Shown here: piece by piece, positions 1-6,470 of the stretch
Layout of the letters: each line of letters starts with the position of its first letter
How positions within the stretch are numbered: the first letter of the stretch is position 1
From: JBOGIG01 sp050742455
GTDB taxonomy: Bacteria; Actinomycetota; Acidimicrobiia; Acidimicrobiales; JBOGIG01
Direction of reading: 5' to 3'
Assembly (NCBI GenBank): GCA_050742455.1
Contig: JBOGIG010000075.1
Span: 1-21,695, forward strand
Length of the DNA: 21,695 nucleotides
Program-made: the position numbers and the translations under genes
The notes under the pieces: generated by a model
Database searches by the model: none
What the model saw: only the letters and a program-made list of their open reading frames with translations
Told to the model about the DNA's origin: nothing

Positions 1-205
1 GATCGTGGGCTACCTGGTATTTGTCCCGACCCGTGTCGGCGTCTTCCTCGGGCAACTCGACCCGGACCGAGATGAACAGGCTCCGCTGCACCAATTCGGC
101 CCGGTCGGTGGCGCTGATGACATCGTACGGAGGGGCCACCACATCGCTGCGGTCGGCGCCATCGAGCTGGTAGCGAAGGCCGCGGAATGGCACGAAGGTG
201 GGCAT
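1..205 (-). CDS. DUF1015 family protein, N-terminal part (cut by window edge)
   Basis: Only the first 68 codons are in the window; the gene continues past position 1. The minus-strand reading begins MPTFVPFRGLRYQ and carries VVAPPYDVIS and VRVELPEED, followed by a DKY. These are hallmarks of the DUF1015 family: an N-terminal PFRGLRY, the nearly invariant DVVAPPYDVIS, and an R-(V/L)-ELPE(E/D) strand before a conserved Tyr. The family is widespread and its biochemical role is not established, so no function is assigned. The ATG at 205 is chosen because it places PFRG near the N-terminus, as is usual; an in-frame GTG at 223 would add VWYAGF and is less likely. It diverges from the secreted repeat protein across about 190 bp. 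The plus-strand reading over the same bases shows no recognisable protein. Confidence 0.82.
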   Translation of the reverse strand, partial: MPTFVPFRGLRYQLDGADRSDVVAPPYDVISATDRAELVQRSLFISVRVELPEEDADTGRDKYQVAHD

Positions 206-393
206 GAACCCTGCGTACCACACGCCACGATGGGCTGCCCGCCCGAGTGACCGCTGGTTCTCGCCTCGGTATCGGTGACATGTCCCGAGGAAATCTCTTG
301 ATGCGGTACGAAGGAAGTGGTATTACAGAAAAGATTGCATCGGGTATGGATGTGGTTGCGAGTTTCCTTGCCTGCACCCAGGGAGGAGGTTCT
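206..393. other. Divergent intergenic region
   Basis: These 188 bp separate the divergent DUF1015 gene and the secreted repeat protein gene. The part from about 290 to 370 is visibly richer in A/T than the coding DNA around it, as expected for a promoter region. I see a candidate plus-strand promoter (listed separately) but no convincing RNA gene or riboswitch fold. Confidence 0.5.
298..326 (+). promoter_or_regulatory. Candidate sigma70-like promoter for the secreted repeat protein
   Basis: TTGATG (298-303) and TATTAC (321-326) are separated by 17 bp, the preferred spacing of a housekeeping-sigma promoter. Transcription would begin near 333 and leave a leader of about 60 nt before the ATG at 394, which has a strong Shine-Dalgarno just upstream. 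The match is by eye and both hexamers deviate from consensus. Confidence 0.3.
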
Positions 394-1290
394 ATGCTCA
401 AGCCAATCGCATTGAGAATTAGCGCACTTGCATGGGTTGCATTGGTCTTGCTGGCAATTCCGGCCTTGCCCCGGGGAGCTTTGGTCACGGCGGACTTCTC
501 CGCACCGACACGCCCCCCCCCGGCGCCCTGCAGCCCCATAACTCCGCATGTGGCGGTGGGGTTAGCCACCACCTTCGACGATGGTGGTTACTGGGTGGCG
601 GATTCTTCTGGTACCCATGTGGATGCCTGCGGCGATGCCGGGCACATTGGCTATGGCAGTCTCGGTTCGACACCGAACAGACCAATCGTGGGTATCGCCG
701 CTACGGCCAACGGTGAGGCGTACTACCTGGTTGGCGCCGATGGCGGGGTCTTCGCCTTCGATCGTGCACCATTTTATGGTTCGGCAGCCAATATGACCAT
801 GGCCAAGCCAGTGGTGGGCATGGCGGTAGATGCTGCCACGGGTGGCTATTGGCTGGTTGGCGCCGATGGCGGGGTCTTCGCCTTCAATGCTCCGTTCTAC
901 GGTTCGGCCTCAGGCATGAAACTTTCCCAGCCGATAGTCGGCATGGCTGCCGCTCCGGGTGGTACCGGCTATTGGCTGGTTGGCGCCGATGGCGGAGTCT
1001 TCGCCTTTGGCTCAGCACGGTTCTCCGGTTCGACGGCCCATATGACCTTGGCCAAGCCAGTGGTGGGCATGGCGGTAGATGCTGCCACGGGTGGCTATTG
1101 GCTGGTTGGCGCCGATGGCGGAGTCTTCGCCTTCAACGCTCCGTTCTACGGCTCGGCCGCGCACGTCAAGCTCGCTCAGCCGGTAGTTGGTATGGCCGGC
1201 GCACAGCCTGGTAACGGATATCGGTTGGTTGCCGCCGATGGCGGTGTGTTCTGTTTTGGAAGTTCACAGTTTTACGGTTCAGGGTCATAG
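394..1290 (+). CDS. Secreted protein with GADGGVFAF repeats
   Basis: This is a 298-residue exported protein of unknown function. The first ~30 residues (MLKPIALRISALAWVALVLL, then AIPALPRGALVTA) form a signal peptide: two positive charges, a hydrophobic core, small residues before the probable cleavage site. Residues ~97-298 are five repeats of 41-42 residues, each with a P-(I/V)-VGMA strand, a GYWLVGADGGVFAF core and an FYGS motif; a degenerate sixth unit (GGYWVADSSG) precedes them. Such repeats are common in secreted actinobacterial proteins and probably fold as a beta-propeller or stacked beta structure. No catalytic domain is visible. The ATG at 394 is chosen over the in-frame start at 247 because AGGAGG lies 4 nt upstream (384-389) and it puts the signal peptide at the N-terminus. 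The gene appears monocistronic. Expected role: surface or extracellular structure or binding; not determined. Confidence 0.82.
   Translation: MLKPIALRISALAWVALVLLAIPALPRGALVTADFSAPTRPPPAPCSPITPHVAVGLATTFDDGGYWVADSSGTHVDACGDAGHIGYGSLGSTPNRPIVGIAATANGEAYYLVGADGGVFAFDRAPFYGSAANMTMAKPVVGMAVDAATGGYWLVGADGGVFAFNAPFYGSASGMKLSQPIVGMAAAPGGTGYWLVGADGGVFAFGSARFSGSTAHMTLAKPVVGMAVDAATGGYWLVGADGGVFAFNAPFYGSAAHVKLAQPVVGMAGAQPGNGYRLVAADGGVFCFGSSQFYGSGS
682..1287 (+). repeat. Five in-frame repeats of 126/123 bp
   Basis: Units begin at 682, 808, 931, 1057 and 1180 and encode 42, 41, 42, 41 and 36 residues. Units 2 and 4 are nearly identical as DNA: 791-909 and 1040-1158 differ at only 4 of 119 positions, while the units between them diverge much more. 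The period is therefore a two-unit block of 249 bp, which suggests recent block duplication or gene conversion. Confidence 0.9.
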
Positions 1291-1408
1291 GGGCCTGACA
1301 GGGCGTGTCGTGACAAACATCGTTTACACCGAGGTCACCGACCGCTGGTGGCGTTTCGGCTGGGCGATCAGATAAGGCTGACCGTTCCAAAGCTGGCAGG
1401 ATGGCTCC

Positions 1409-2248
1409 ATGGGCTCCACCCCCCAAGGCGACCTATCCGACAAGAGGACCAGCGCCCTGGAACCGGTGTGGCTCTTGGATCTCGACGGGGTGGTGTGGCT
1501 GGCCGACGATCCCATTTCGGGCTCGGCCCAGGCCGTGGAAGAGCTGCGCAGCCGAGGTATTCGACTGGTGTTTGTGACCAACAACTCCTCACTAACCCTC
1601 GACGAGTACGTGGCCAAACTCGATCACCACGGAATTCCGGCTGATCGTGGTGACATGATGACCTCCGCCCTGGCCGCCGCCAGCCTGGTCGAAGAAGGCA
1701 ATGTTGTCCTGGCCTGTGGCGGGCCGGGTGTGACCGAGGCGCTGGAGGGCCGCGGGGCCAAGGTGTTGTTGCCCGAGGACGAGTCCATTCGCAACGGAGC
1801 ATTCCCGCTATCGATTGACTGCGTCGTAGTTGGTTGGGACCGCAAATTCGACTTCGATCGCTTGGCCGTTACTGCCTCGGCGGCTCGGAAGTGTGGTCGC
1901 CTCATCGGCACCAACGATGACGCCACCTATCCGACCGGCCACGGGCTCCTCCCCGGCTCGGGCTCGATACTGGCCGCAGTGGCCAAGGCCTCGGGAGTGG
2001 AGCCGGTGGTGGCGGGCAAGCCCTACCAGGTCATGGCCGATATGGTGTCCCAACGATGGGGGCGGGTGGAGTACATGGTAGGCGACCGGCCTTCCACCGA
2101 CGGGCTGATGGCCAAGAGGATCGGTTGTCATTTCGCCTTGGTGGACAGTGGCGTGACTCCGGCCGGCACTGAAGTCATTGACCCGCCGCCGTATCGACGG
2201 GCGGCCGACCTGTCAGCCTTGGTCAAGATCGTGGCAGGCGACGAGTAG
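1409..2248 (+). CDS. HAD-IIA family phosphatase (NagD/p-nitrophenylphosphatase-like)
   Basis: This is a 279-residue cytoplasmic HAD hydrolase of subclass IIA. Motif I is LLDLDGVVW (nucleophile Asp24, acid/base Asp26), motif II is VTNNSS (57-61), motif III is Lys204 in GKPY, and motif IV is GDRPSTD (Asp226, Asp231). The large alpha/beta cap between motifs II and III is typical of NagD, AraL and related sugar- or nucleotide-phosphate phosphatases. The physiological substrate cannot be read from the sequence. The ATG at 1409 has a GCAGGA-type Shine-Dalgarno about 8 nt upstream; ~20 residues precede the core, slightly more than usual. It heads the plus-strand series that continues with the lysine-tailed protein, tlyA, nadK and recN, the same slot as Rv1692 in M. 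tuberculosis. Confidence 0.9.
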   Translation: MGSTPQGDLSDKRTSALEPVWLLDLDGVVWLADDPISGSAQAVEELRSRGIRLVFVTNNSSLTLDEYVAKLDHHGIPADRGDMMTSALAAASLVEEGNVVLACGGPGVTEALEGRGAKVLLPEDESIRNGAFPLSIDCVVVGWDRKFDFDRLAVTASAARKCGRLIGTNDDATYPTGHGLLPGSGSILAAVAKASGVEPVVAGKPYQVMADMVSQRWGRVEYMVGDRPSTDGLMAKRIGCHFALVDSGVTPAGTEVIDPPPYRRAADLSALVKIVAGDE

Positions 2249-2267
2249 TGTCCGCTAACCTGGCACG

Positions 2268-2798
2268 ATGCCAGAGTCAGACATCTTCAAGCGGTATCTC
2301 GAAACGGGTTTGGCTCTCGGTCAACTGACCCGAGCCCGCGCCGAAGCCTTGGCCAAGGACCTCGTTCGCGCCGGTGAGATCCAACGAGGCCAGGCCCAAG
2401 ATTGGGTCGAGGACGCCATTGATCGCAGTCGCCGGAACACCGAAGCCGTGGTCGAGTTGGTGCGCGGCGAGGTGGCCCGTCAGGTATCGGCGATGGGGCT
2501 GATCAACAGGGACGATCTGGTCAGTGCCGTTTCTGGCCTGGTGGCCAAGGTCAAAGAGGCAGTAGGCGCCCCGAACTCGGCCCGTACCTCCTCCAGTGCC
2601 CCGGCTGCGGCCAAGAAGACTGCGGCCAAGAAGACTGCGGCCAAGAAGACTGCGGCCAAGAAGACTGCGGCCAAGAAGACCGGGGCCAAGAAGACTGCGG
2701 CCAAGAAAACTGCGGTCAAGAAGACTGCGGTCAAGAAGACTGCGGCCAAGAAGACCGGGGCCAAGAAGACTGCGGCCAAGAAGACCGGGGCCCGCTGA
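2268..2798 (+). CDS. Helical protein with (AKKTA)n lysine-rich tail
   Basis: 176 residues in two parts. Residues 1-~100 are charged and alanine-rich with no cysteines, predicted as long amphipathic helices (FKRYLETGLALGQLTRARAE onward), and resemble phasin/PhaI-type or other small coiled-coil proteins. Residues ~114-176 are 12 copies of a five-residue unit with KKT at its core (AAKKT, GAKKT, AVKKT), like the C-terminal tails of bacterial histone H1-like proteins, mycobacterial HupB and PhaF. Such tails bind DNA non-specifically or polyanions. A nucleoid- or granule-associated protein is the best guess; I cannot choose between them. It begins 19 bp after the HAD gene and ends 32 bp before the first ATG of tlyA, or overlaps tlyA if that gene starts upstream, so it is probably in the same operon. 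Confidence 0.8.
   Translation: MPESDIFKRYLETGLALGQLTRARAEALAKDLVRAGEIQRGQAQDWVEDAIDRSRRNTEAVVELVRGEVARQVSAMGLINRDDLVSAVSGLVAKVKEAVGAPNSARTSSSAPAAAKKTAAKKTAAKKTAAKKTAAKKTGAKKTAAKKTAVKKTAVKKTAAKKTGAKKTAAKKTGAR
2607..2786 (+). repeat. 15-bp tandem repeat, 12 copies (lysine-rich tail)
   Basis: Twelve uninterrupted units with consensus gcggccaagaagact fill 2607-2786. Several copies are identical at DNA level; others vary only by ggg for gcg, gtc for gcc, or acc for act. Because the unit is 15 bp, gain or loss of copies keeps the reading frame. This is a coding minisatellite, not a CRISPR array: there are no spacers. Confidence 0.95.
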
Positions 2799-2830
2799 CC
2801 CAGCCAGTACGGCGCCGCCTCGACACCGAA

Positions 2831-3706
2831 ATGGTTCGTCGTGGGTTGTCCGTGTCCAGAGCCCGTGCCCAAGAACTCGTATCGGAGGGCAGTGTGCTGG
2901 TGGGCGGAGCAGTTGCGACCAAGGCATCCCGCCTGGTCCATCAAGGCGAATCCGTCTCGGTGTCCGCACCGCCCCCCCGCTACGTCAGCCGGGGAGGGGT
3001 GAAGCTGGAGGCAGCCCTGGACCGCTTCGCCCTGGATGCCAAAGGAATGCGGGCTTTTGATGCAGGATTGTCGACCGGAGGATTCACCGACTGCCTGCTG
3101 CAAAGGGGCGCTTCATCGGTCATGGCAGTCGACGTCGGATACGGGCAGGTACACGAGAAGTTGCGTACCGACCGGCGCGTTGAGATCAGGGAGCGGGTCA
3201 ACATCCGCCACCTGGAGTCTGGCCTGGGGCCATTCGATCTTGTCGTGGCCGATCTGTCGTTTATTTCGTTGACGAAGGTGGCGCCGGTCCTGGTGGAACT
3301 GGCCCGGCCCAATGGGTTGCTGGTGGTATTGGTCAAGCCCCAGTTCGAGGCAGGACGGGCTGATGTGTCCAAGGGGCGGGGGGTCATCCGGGATCCGGAT
3401 CTGTGGCATCGGGCCGTTGCCGATGTGGCCTTGTCGTTCCAGCGCTGCGGAGCGGCCATCATGGGGAGCATGGTCTCCCCACTGACGGGTCATGACGGGA
3501 ATTCGGAGTTCTTTCTGAGCCTGGTTGCCCCCGATGGGGTGGGTCATGGTGGGCGGAGCTCCCTAGGTCCCTCGATGAGCCCCGAAGAAGCCGCACGGGG
3601 CGCCGTGGCCGATGCCGAAGGACGGGAGTCAGTCCGGTCCGGATCCCCCCACACGACGGGATCGGCGGGACCTAAATTGGACGAGGAGTCAGACCAGTGG
3701 CAGTGA
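2831..3706 (+). CDS. tlyA: TlyA family rRNA (cytidine-2'-O)-methyltransferase
   Basis: TlyA family 2'-O-methyltransferases modify 16S rRNA C1409 and, in the long actinobacterial type, 23S rRNA C1920; in mycobacteria this confers capreomycin sensitivity. An S4 RNA-binding domain (~1-60) precedes a Rossmann methyltransferase domain. The K-D-K-E tetrad expected of the family is visible: Lys58 (GGVKL), Asp141 (VVADLSFISL), Lys169 (VLVKPQFEAG), Glu226 (NSEFF). The SAM loop reads DAGLSTGGFTDCLL where most homologues have D-x-GAS. A ~55-residue, low-complexity polar tail follows the domain. Translation from the ATG at 2831 appears to lack the usual start of the S4 domain: the codons just upstream, in frame from a CTG at 2795, read VRRRLDTE, which matches the family N-terminus. 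The true start may therefore be upstream. The last 10 bp overlap nadK. Confidence 0.9.
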   Translation: MVRRGLSVSRARAQELVSEGSVLVGGAVATKASRLVHQGESVSVSAPPPRYVSRGGVKLEAALDRFALDAKGMRAFDAGLSTGGFTDCLLQRGASSVMAVDVGYGQVHEKLRTDRRVEIRERVNIRHLESGLGPFDLVVADLSFISLTKVAPVLVELARPNGLLVVLVKPQFEAGRADVSKGRGVIRDPDLWHRAVADVALSFQRCGAAIMGSMVSPLTGHDGNSEFFLSLVAPDGVGHGGRSSLGPSMSPEEAARGAVADAEGRESVRSGSPHTTGSAGPKLDEESDQWQ

Positions 3707-4596
3707 TCGCCCTTGTGGTCCATCCCGATCGAGCGGCCGCAGCCGACCTGGCCAACCGGGCGTCTATGTGGCTGGAGGAACGGGGACACGAGGTCTCGGT
3801 TCCCCCGCCTTCGGCCGTGGGTGAGTGGTACGGAGCTGATGCCCGTCCCATGGCGGGCGACACCGATCTGGCCGTGAGTCTGGGCGGCGACGGCACGATG
3901 CTGCGCACGGTGGAGTTGGCTGCCCCCGCCGGGGTGCCAGTCCTCGGGGTCAACCTCGGCCACCTTGGCTATTTGACGGAGGTGGAGCCGGATCATCTCC
4001 TGGCGGCATTGGACCGCTTCTTGTCCGGGGACTACGGGGTCGAGGAGAGGATGACCCTGGAGGTCGAGCTCCAACCCGGTCCGTCCGGTGCCGGCGACGA
4101 CCGTCCGGCCAAGTCGGTGTGCCTGGCTCTCAACGAGGCTGTCCTGGAGAAGTCGAACGGGGGCCACACCATCCGCCTGGGGGCATCAATCTCGGGCCGG
4201 CCCTTCATCACCTACGCCGCCGATGGCCTCATTGTGGCCACTCCCACCGGGTCCACCGCCTATAACTTGTCGGCCCGGGGCCCCATTGTCTCGCCTCGTC
4301 TCAAAGCAGTGATTGTCACCCCCGTGTCCCCACACATGCTTTTTGACCGTCCCCTCGTTCTGGAACCGAGCGAGCAGGTGCGTCTGGAGGTGATGGATAA
4401 CCGAACTGCGGTACTTGTGGTGGACGGCTCGGTCCTCGGCACCCTTAGCACCGGCGATGCAATCGTGTGTCGGGCCGGAGCCCACGCTGCTCGCCTGGTG
4501 ACATTCTCGGAGCGGGACTTCCACGCCATTCTCAAGGCCAAGTTCTCCCTCGGCCAGGCCGATCCAGCCGGCCCGAGGGACGAGCCCCTCCGATGA
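3697..4596 (+). CDS. nadK: NAD kinase
   Basis: This enzyme phosphorylates NAD+ to NADP+ and is the cell's only route to NADP in most bacteria. It is 299 residues long, the normal family size. The diagnostic GGDG motif is at 63-66 (SLGGDGTMLR), followed by GVNLGHLGYL, the NE pair in ALNEAVL (146-147) and the NAD-binding stretch DGLIVATPTGSTAY, with the helix SARGPIV after it. The GTG at 3697 lies inside the last codons of tlyA (10-bp overlap), which implies translational coupling. The tlyA-nadK-recN order is conserved in actinobacteria, where nadK is often called ppnK. Confidence 0.96.
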   Translation: MAVIALVVHPDRAAAADLANRASMWLEERGHEVSVPPPSAVGEWYGADARPMAGDTDLAVSLGGDGTMLRTVELAAPAGVPVLGVNLGHLGYLTEVEPDHLLAALDRFLSGDYGVEERMTLEVELQPGPSGAGDDRPAKSVCLALNEAVLEKSNGGHTIRLGASISGRPFITYAADGLIVATPTGSTAYNLSARGPIVSPRLKAVIVTPVSPHMLFDRPLVLEPSEQVRLEVMDNRTAVLVVDGSVLGTLSTGDAIVCRAGAHAARLVTFSERDFHAILKAKFSLGQADPAGPRDEPLR

Positions 4597-4609
4597 ACAG
4601 GAACTGAGC

Positions 4610-6289
4610 GTGCTGGTGGAGCTCACGGTCAGGGACCTCGGCGTGTTCGTGGATCTTCACCTTGACTTTGCCGAGGGCATGACCGCCGTCACCGGTGAGA
4701 CCGGGGCGGGGAAAACCTTGGTTGTCGAAGCCCTCGAGCTTTTGATGGGGGAGAGAGCCGACCCTGTGCTGGTTCGCCCTGGGGCCACTGAGGCTTTGGT
4801 GGAGGGTCGGTTTGTTACCGAAGTCGAAGAGATCATCCTGGCTCGGTCCATTCCCGCCGCCGGTCGCTCCCGGGCCTGGATCAGCGGCCGCATGGCCACC
4901 GCGGCGAACCTGGCCGAGACCGGCCAGGCCATGGTCGATCTGCACGGCCAGGGTGCGAGCCAGTCCCTTCGGACCCAAATCTCACAACGGTCTGCCTTGG
5001 ACGCTTTCGGCCGGATCGATGCCAGACCCTTGACGCAAGCTCGCCGCCGCATCGCCGAGCTGGATCGGCTGGTCGAAGAATTGGGGGGCGACGCCCGCTC
5101 CACCGCCCAGCGGGCGGACCTGCTCGGCTATCAGATTAGCGAGATCACTGCCGCGGCCGTGGGCGACCCAGATGAGGATGACCACCTGCGCCGGGAGCAG
5201 GACGCCCTGACCCACGCCCTGGCCGACAGGGAGGCCCTCGAAGCAGCCCGCGCCGCTCTCGACGGAGAAGGAAATGGGCGGGCCCGAAACGACGGTGGAA
5301 GTGGCGGGGATGGCTCCGGTGGCGGCGGTCCTGGCCCGGGGGGCGAACGCATTGGCGCTCTGGACGGGTTGGCCCAGGCCCACAGCGCCTTGTCCCGCCT
5401 GAAGGGCCGTCCCGATCTGGATCAACTGTCGACCCGCCTGGCCGCGGTGATGGCCGAGATGGCCGACCTGTCTACCGATCTGCGCCAAGGAGCCGAGTCG
5501 ACAGAGGACGACCCCGACCGGCTTAGGTTCGTGATGGAGCGGCGCAGTGTCCTCAAGGGACTCATGCGCAAGTACGGAGACTCGGTTGCCGATGTGATCC
5601 GACATGGTGAGGAGGCCCGAAAATCCCTGGCCGACTTGGAGAGCTTGGGGGCGCGCCTGGACCGGATGGAGGGGGAACGTTCTTTGCTGGAGGGCGAGCT
5701 TGCCACTGCGGCGCGAAAGGTGGCCGATGAGCGCCGGGCCGCCGCACCGGGCCTGGCCGCCACGGTTGAATCCCACCTGGCCAACCTGGGCATGGACAAA
5801 GCGTCTTTCCAGGTGGTGGTGAGGGGCGGGGATCCTGGCGACGACGTCTGCTTCTTCTTGGGGGCCAATCCGGGAGAGCCACCTTTGCCCCTGGCCAAGG
5901 TGGCATCGGGTGGAGAGCTGGCCCGGACCATGCTGGCCCTCCGTCTGGTGCTCAGCTCCCAGCCCCGCACCTTGATCTTCGACGAGGTCGACGCGGGCAT
6001 CGGGGGAGAGGCGGCCGGGGCGGTGGGACGGGCCTTGGCAGAGCTGGCCCGATCCCATCAGGTATTGGTGGTGACCCACCTGGCTCAGGTAGCCGCCTTC
6101 GCCGACCACCAGATTGCCGTTTCCAAGGATTCCGAAGGCGGTCGGACTGTGGCCCGGGCCCGCATACTCACGGGTCAGGACCGGGTGATCGAACTGTCCC
6201 GAATGCTGTCGGGTCAGCCTTCGTCGGCCACGGCTAGGGATCATGCCGAAGAGCTCTTGGCAACCGCGGCGGCACGACGCATGCAGTGA
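4610..6289 (+). CDS. recN: DNA repair protein RecN
   Basis: RecN is an SMC-like ATPase that gathers DNA ends at double-strand breaks. The protein is 559 residues: Walker A GETGAGKT at 29-36, a central coiled coil, an ABC signature ASGGELAR near 433 and Walker B LIFDEVDAGIGG near 455-465, with VVTHLAQVA as the switch histidine region. Within the coiled coil, residues ~222-246 form a glycine-rich low-complexity insert (NDGGSGGDGSGGGGPGPGG), which probably lies in the hairpin loop region and is unlikely to affect the ATPase. The GTG at 4610 is 13 bp after nadK with AGGAA upstream; a second GTG at 4616 could serve instead. The gene ends just before a 12-bp tandem repeat. Confidence 0.95.
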   Translation: MLVELTVRDLGVFVDLHLDFAEGMTAVTGETGAGKTLVVEALELLMGERADPVLVRPGATEALVEGRFVTEVEEIILARSIPAAGRSRAWISGRMATAANLAETGQAMVDLHGQGASQSLRTQISQRSALDAFGRIDARPLTQARRRIAELDRLVEELGGDARSTAQRADLLGYQISEITAAAVGDPDEDDHLRREQDALTHALADREALEAARAALDGEGNGRARNDGGSGGDGSGGGGPGPGGERIGALDGLAQAHSALSRLKGRPDLDQLSTRLAAVMAEMADLSTDLRQGAESTEDDPDRLRFVMERRSVLKGLMRKYGDSVADVIRHGEEARKSLADLESLGARLDRMEGERSLLEGELATAARKVADERRAAAPGLAATVESHLANLGMDKASFQVVVRGGDPGDDVCFFLGANPGEPPLPLAKVASGGELARTMLALRLVLSSQPRTLIFDEVDAGIGGEAAGAVGRALAELARSHQVLVVTHLAQVAAFADHQIAVSKDSEGGRTVARARILTGQDRVIELSRMLSGQPSSATARDHAEELLATAAARRMQ

Positions 6290-6291
6290 AG

Positions 6292-6375
6292 GCCGCGGTG
6301 ACAGCCGCGGTGACAGCCGCGGTGAATGCCGCAATGACGCCCGCAATGACGCCCGCAATGACGCTCGCAATGACG
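6292..6375 (+). repeat. 12-bp tandem repeat, 7 copies, in the recN-pyrG gap
   Basis: Seven abutting 12-bp units run from 3 bp after the recN stop: three with consensus gccgcggtgaca and four with consensus (c/g)ccgcaatgacg. The two classes differ at a few shared positions, as if an ancestral unit drifted and then amplified twice. The stretch contains open frames (a GTG-started frame 6298-6435 of 45 codons rich in Ala/Thr; another from 6243 repeating N-D-A-R), but neither resembles a known protein, so I treat it as an intergenic minisatellite. Confidence 0.88.
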
Positions 6376-6470
6376 GCCCCAGGGACGCAGCATCCACCAT
6401 CGAACGGCAGTGGGCGCCAGGCAAGTAATCTCTAGTGGTACCGCACCGACCCAAAGGGAGCGCAGGGAAC

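Noticed and set aside
5..250. Plus-strand open frame of 81 codons at the left edge
   Set aside because: The opposite strand encodes a recognisable DUF1015 N-terminus over the same bases; this frame has no recognisable motif and ends in antisense to it.
2607..2786. Short regular repeats that could suggest a CRISPR array
   Set aside because: Units abut with no spacers, the period is 15 bp, and they lie in frame inside a protein as a lysine-rich tail.
6298..6435. Possible small gene in the recN-pyrG gap (GTG start, 45 codons)
   Set aside because: It is made mostly of the 12-bp repeat, has no Shine-Dalgarno and resembles no known protein; any frame through such an array stays open.
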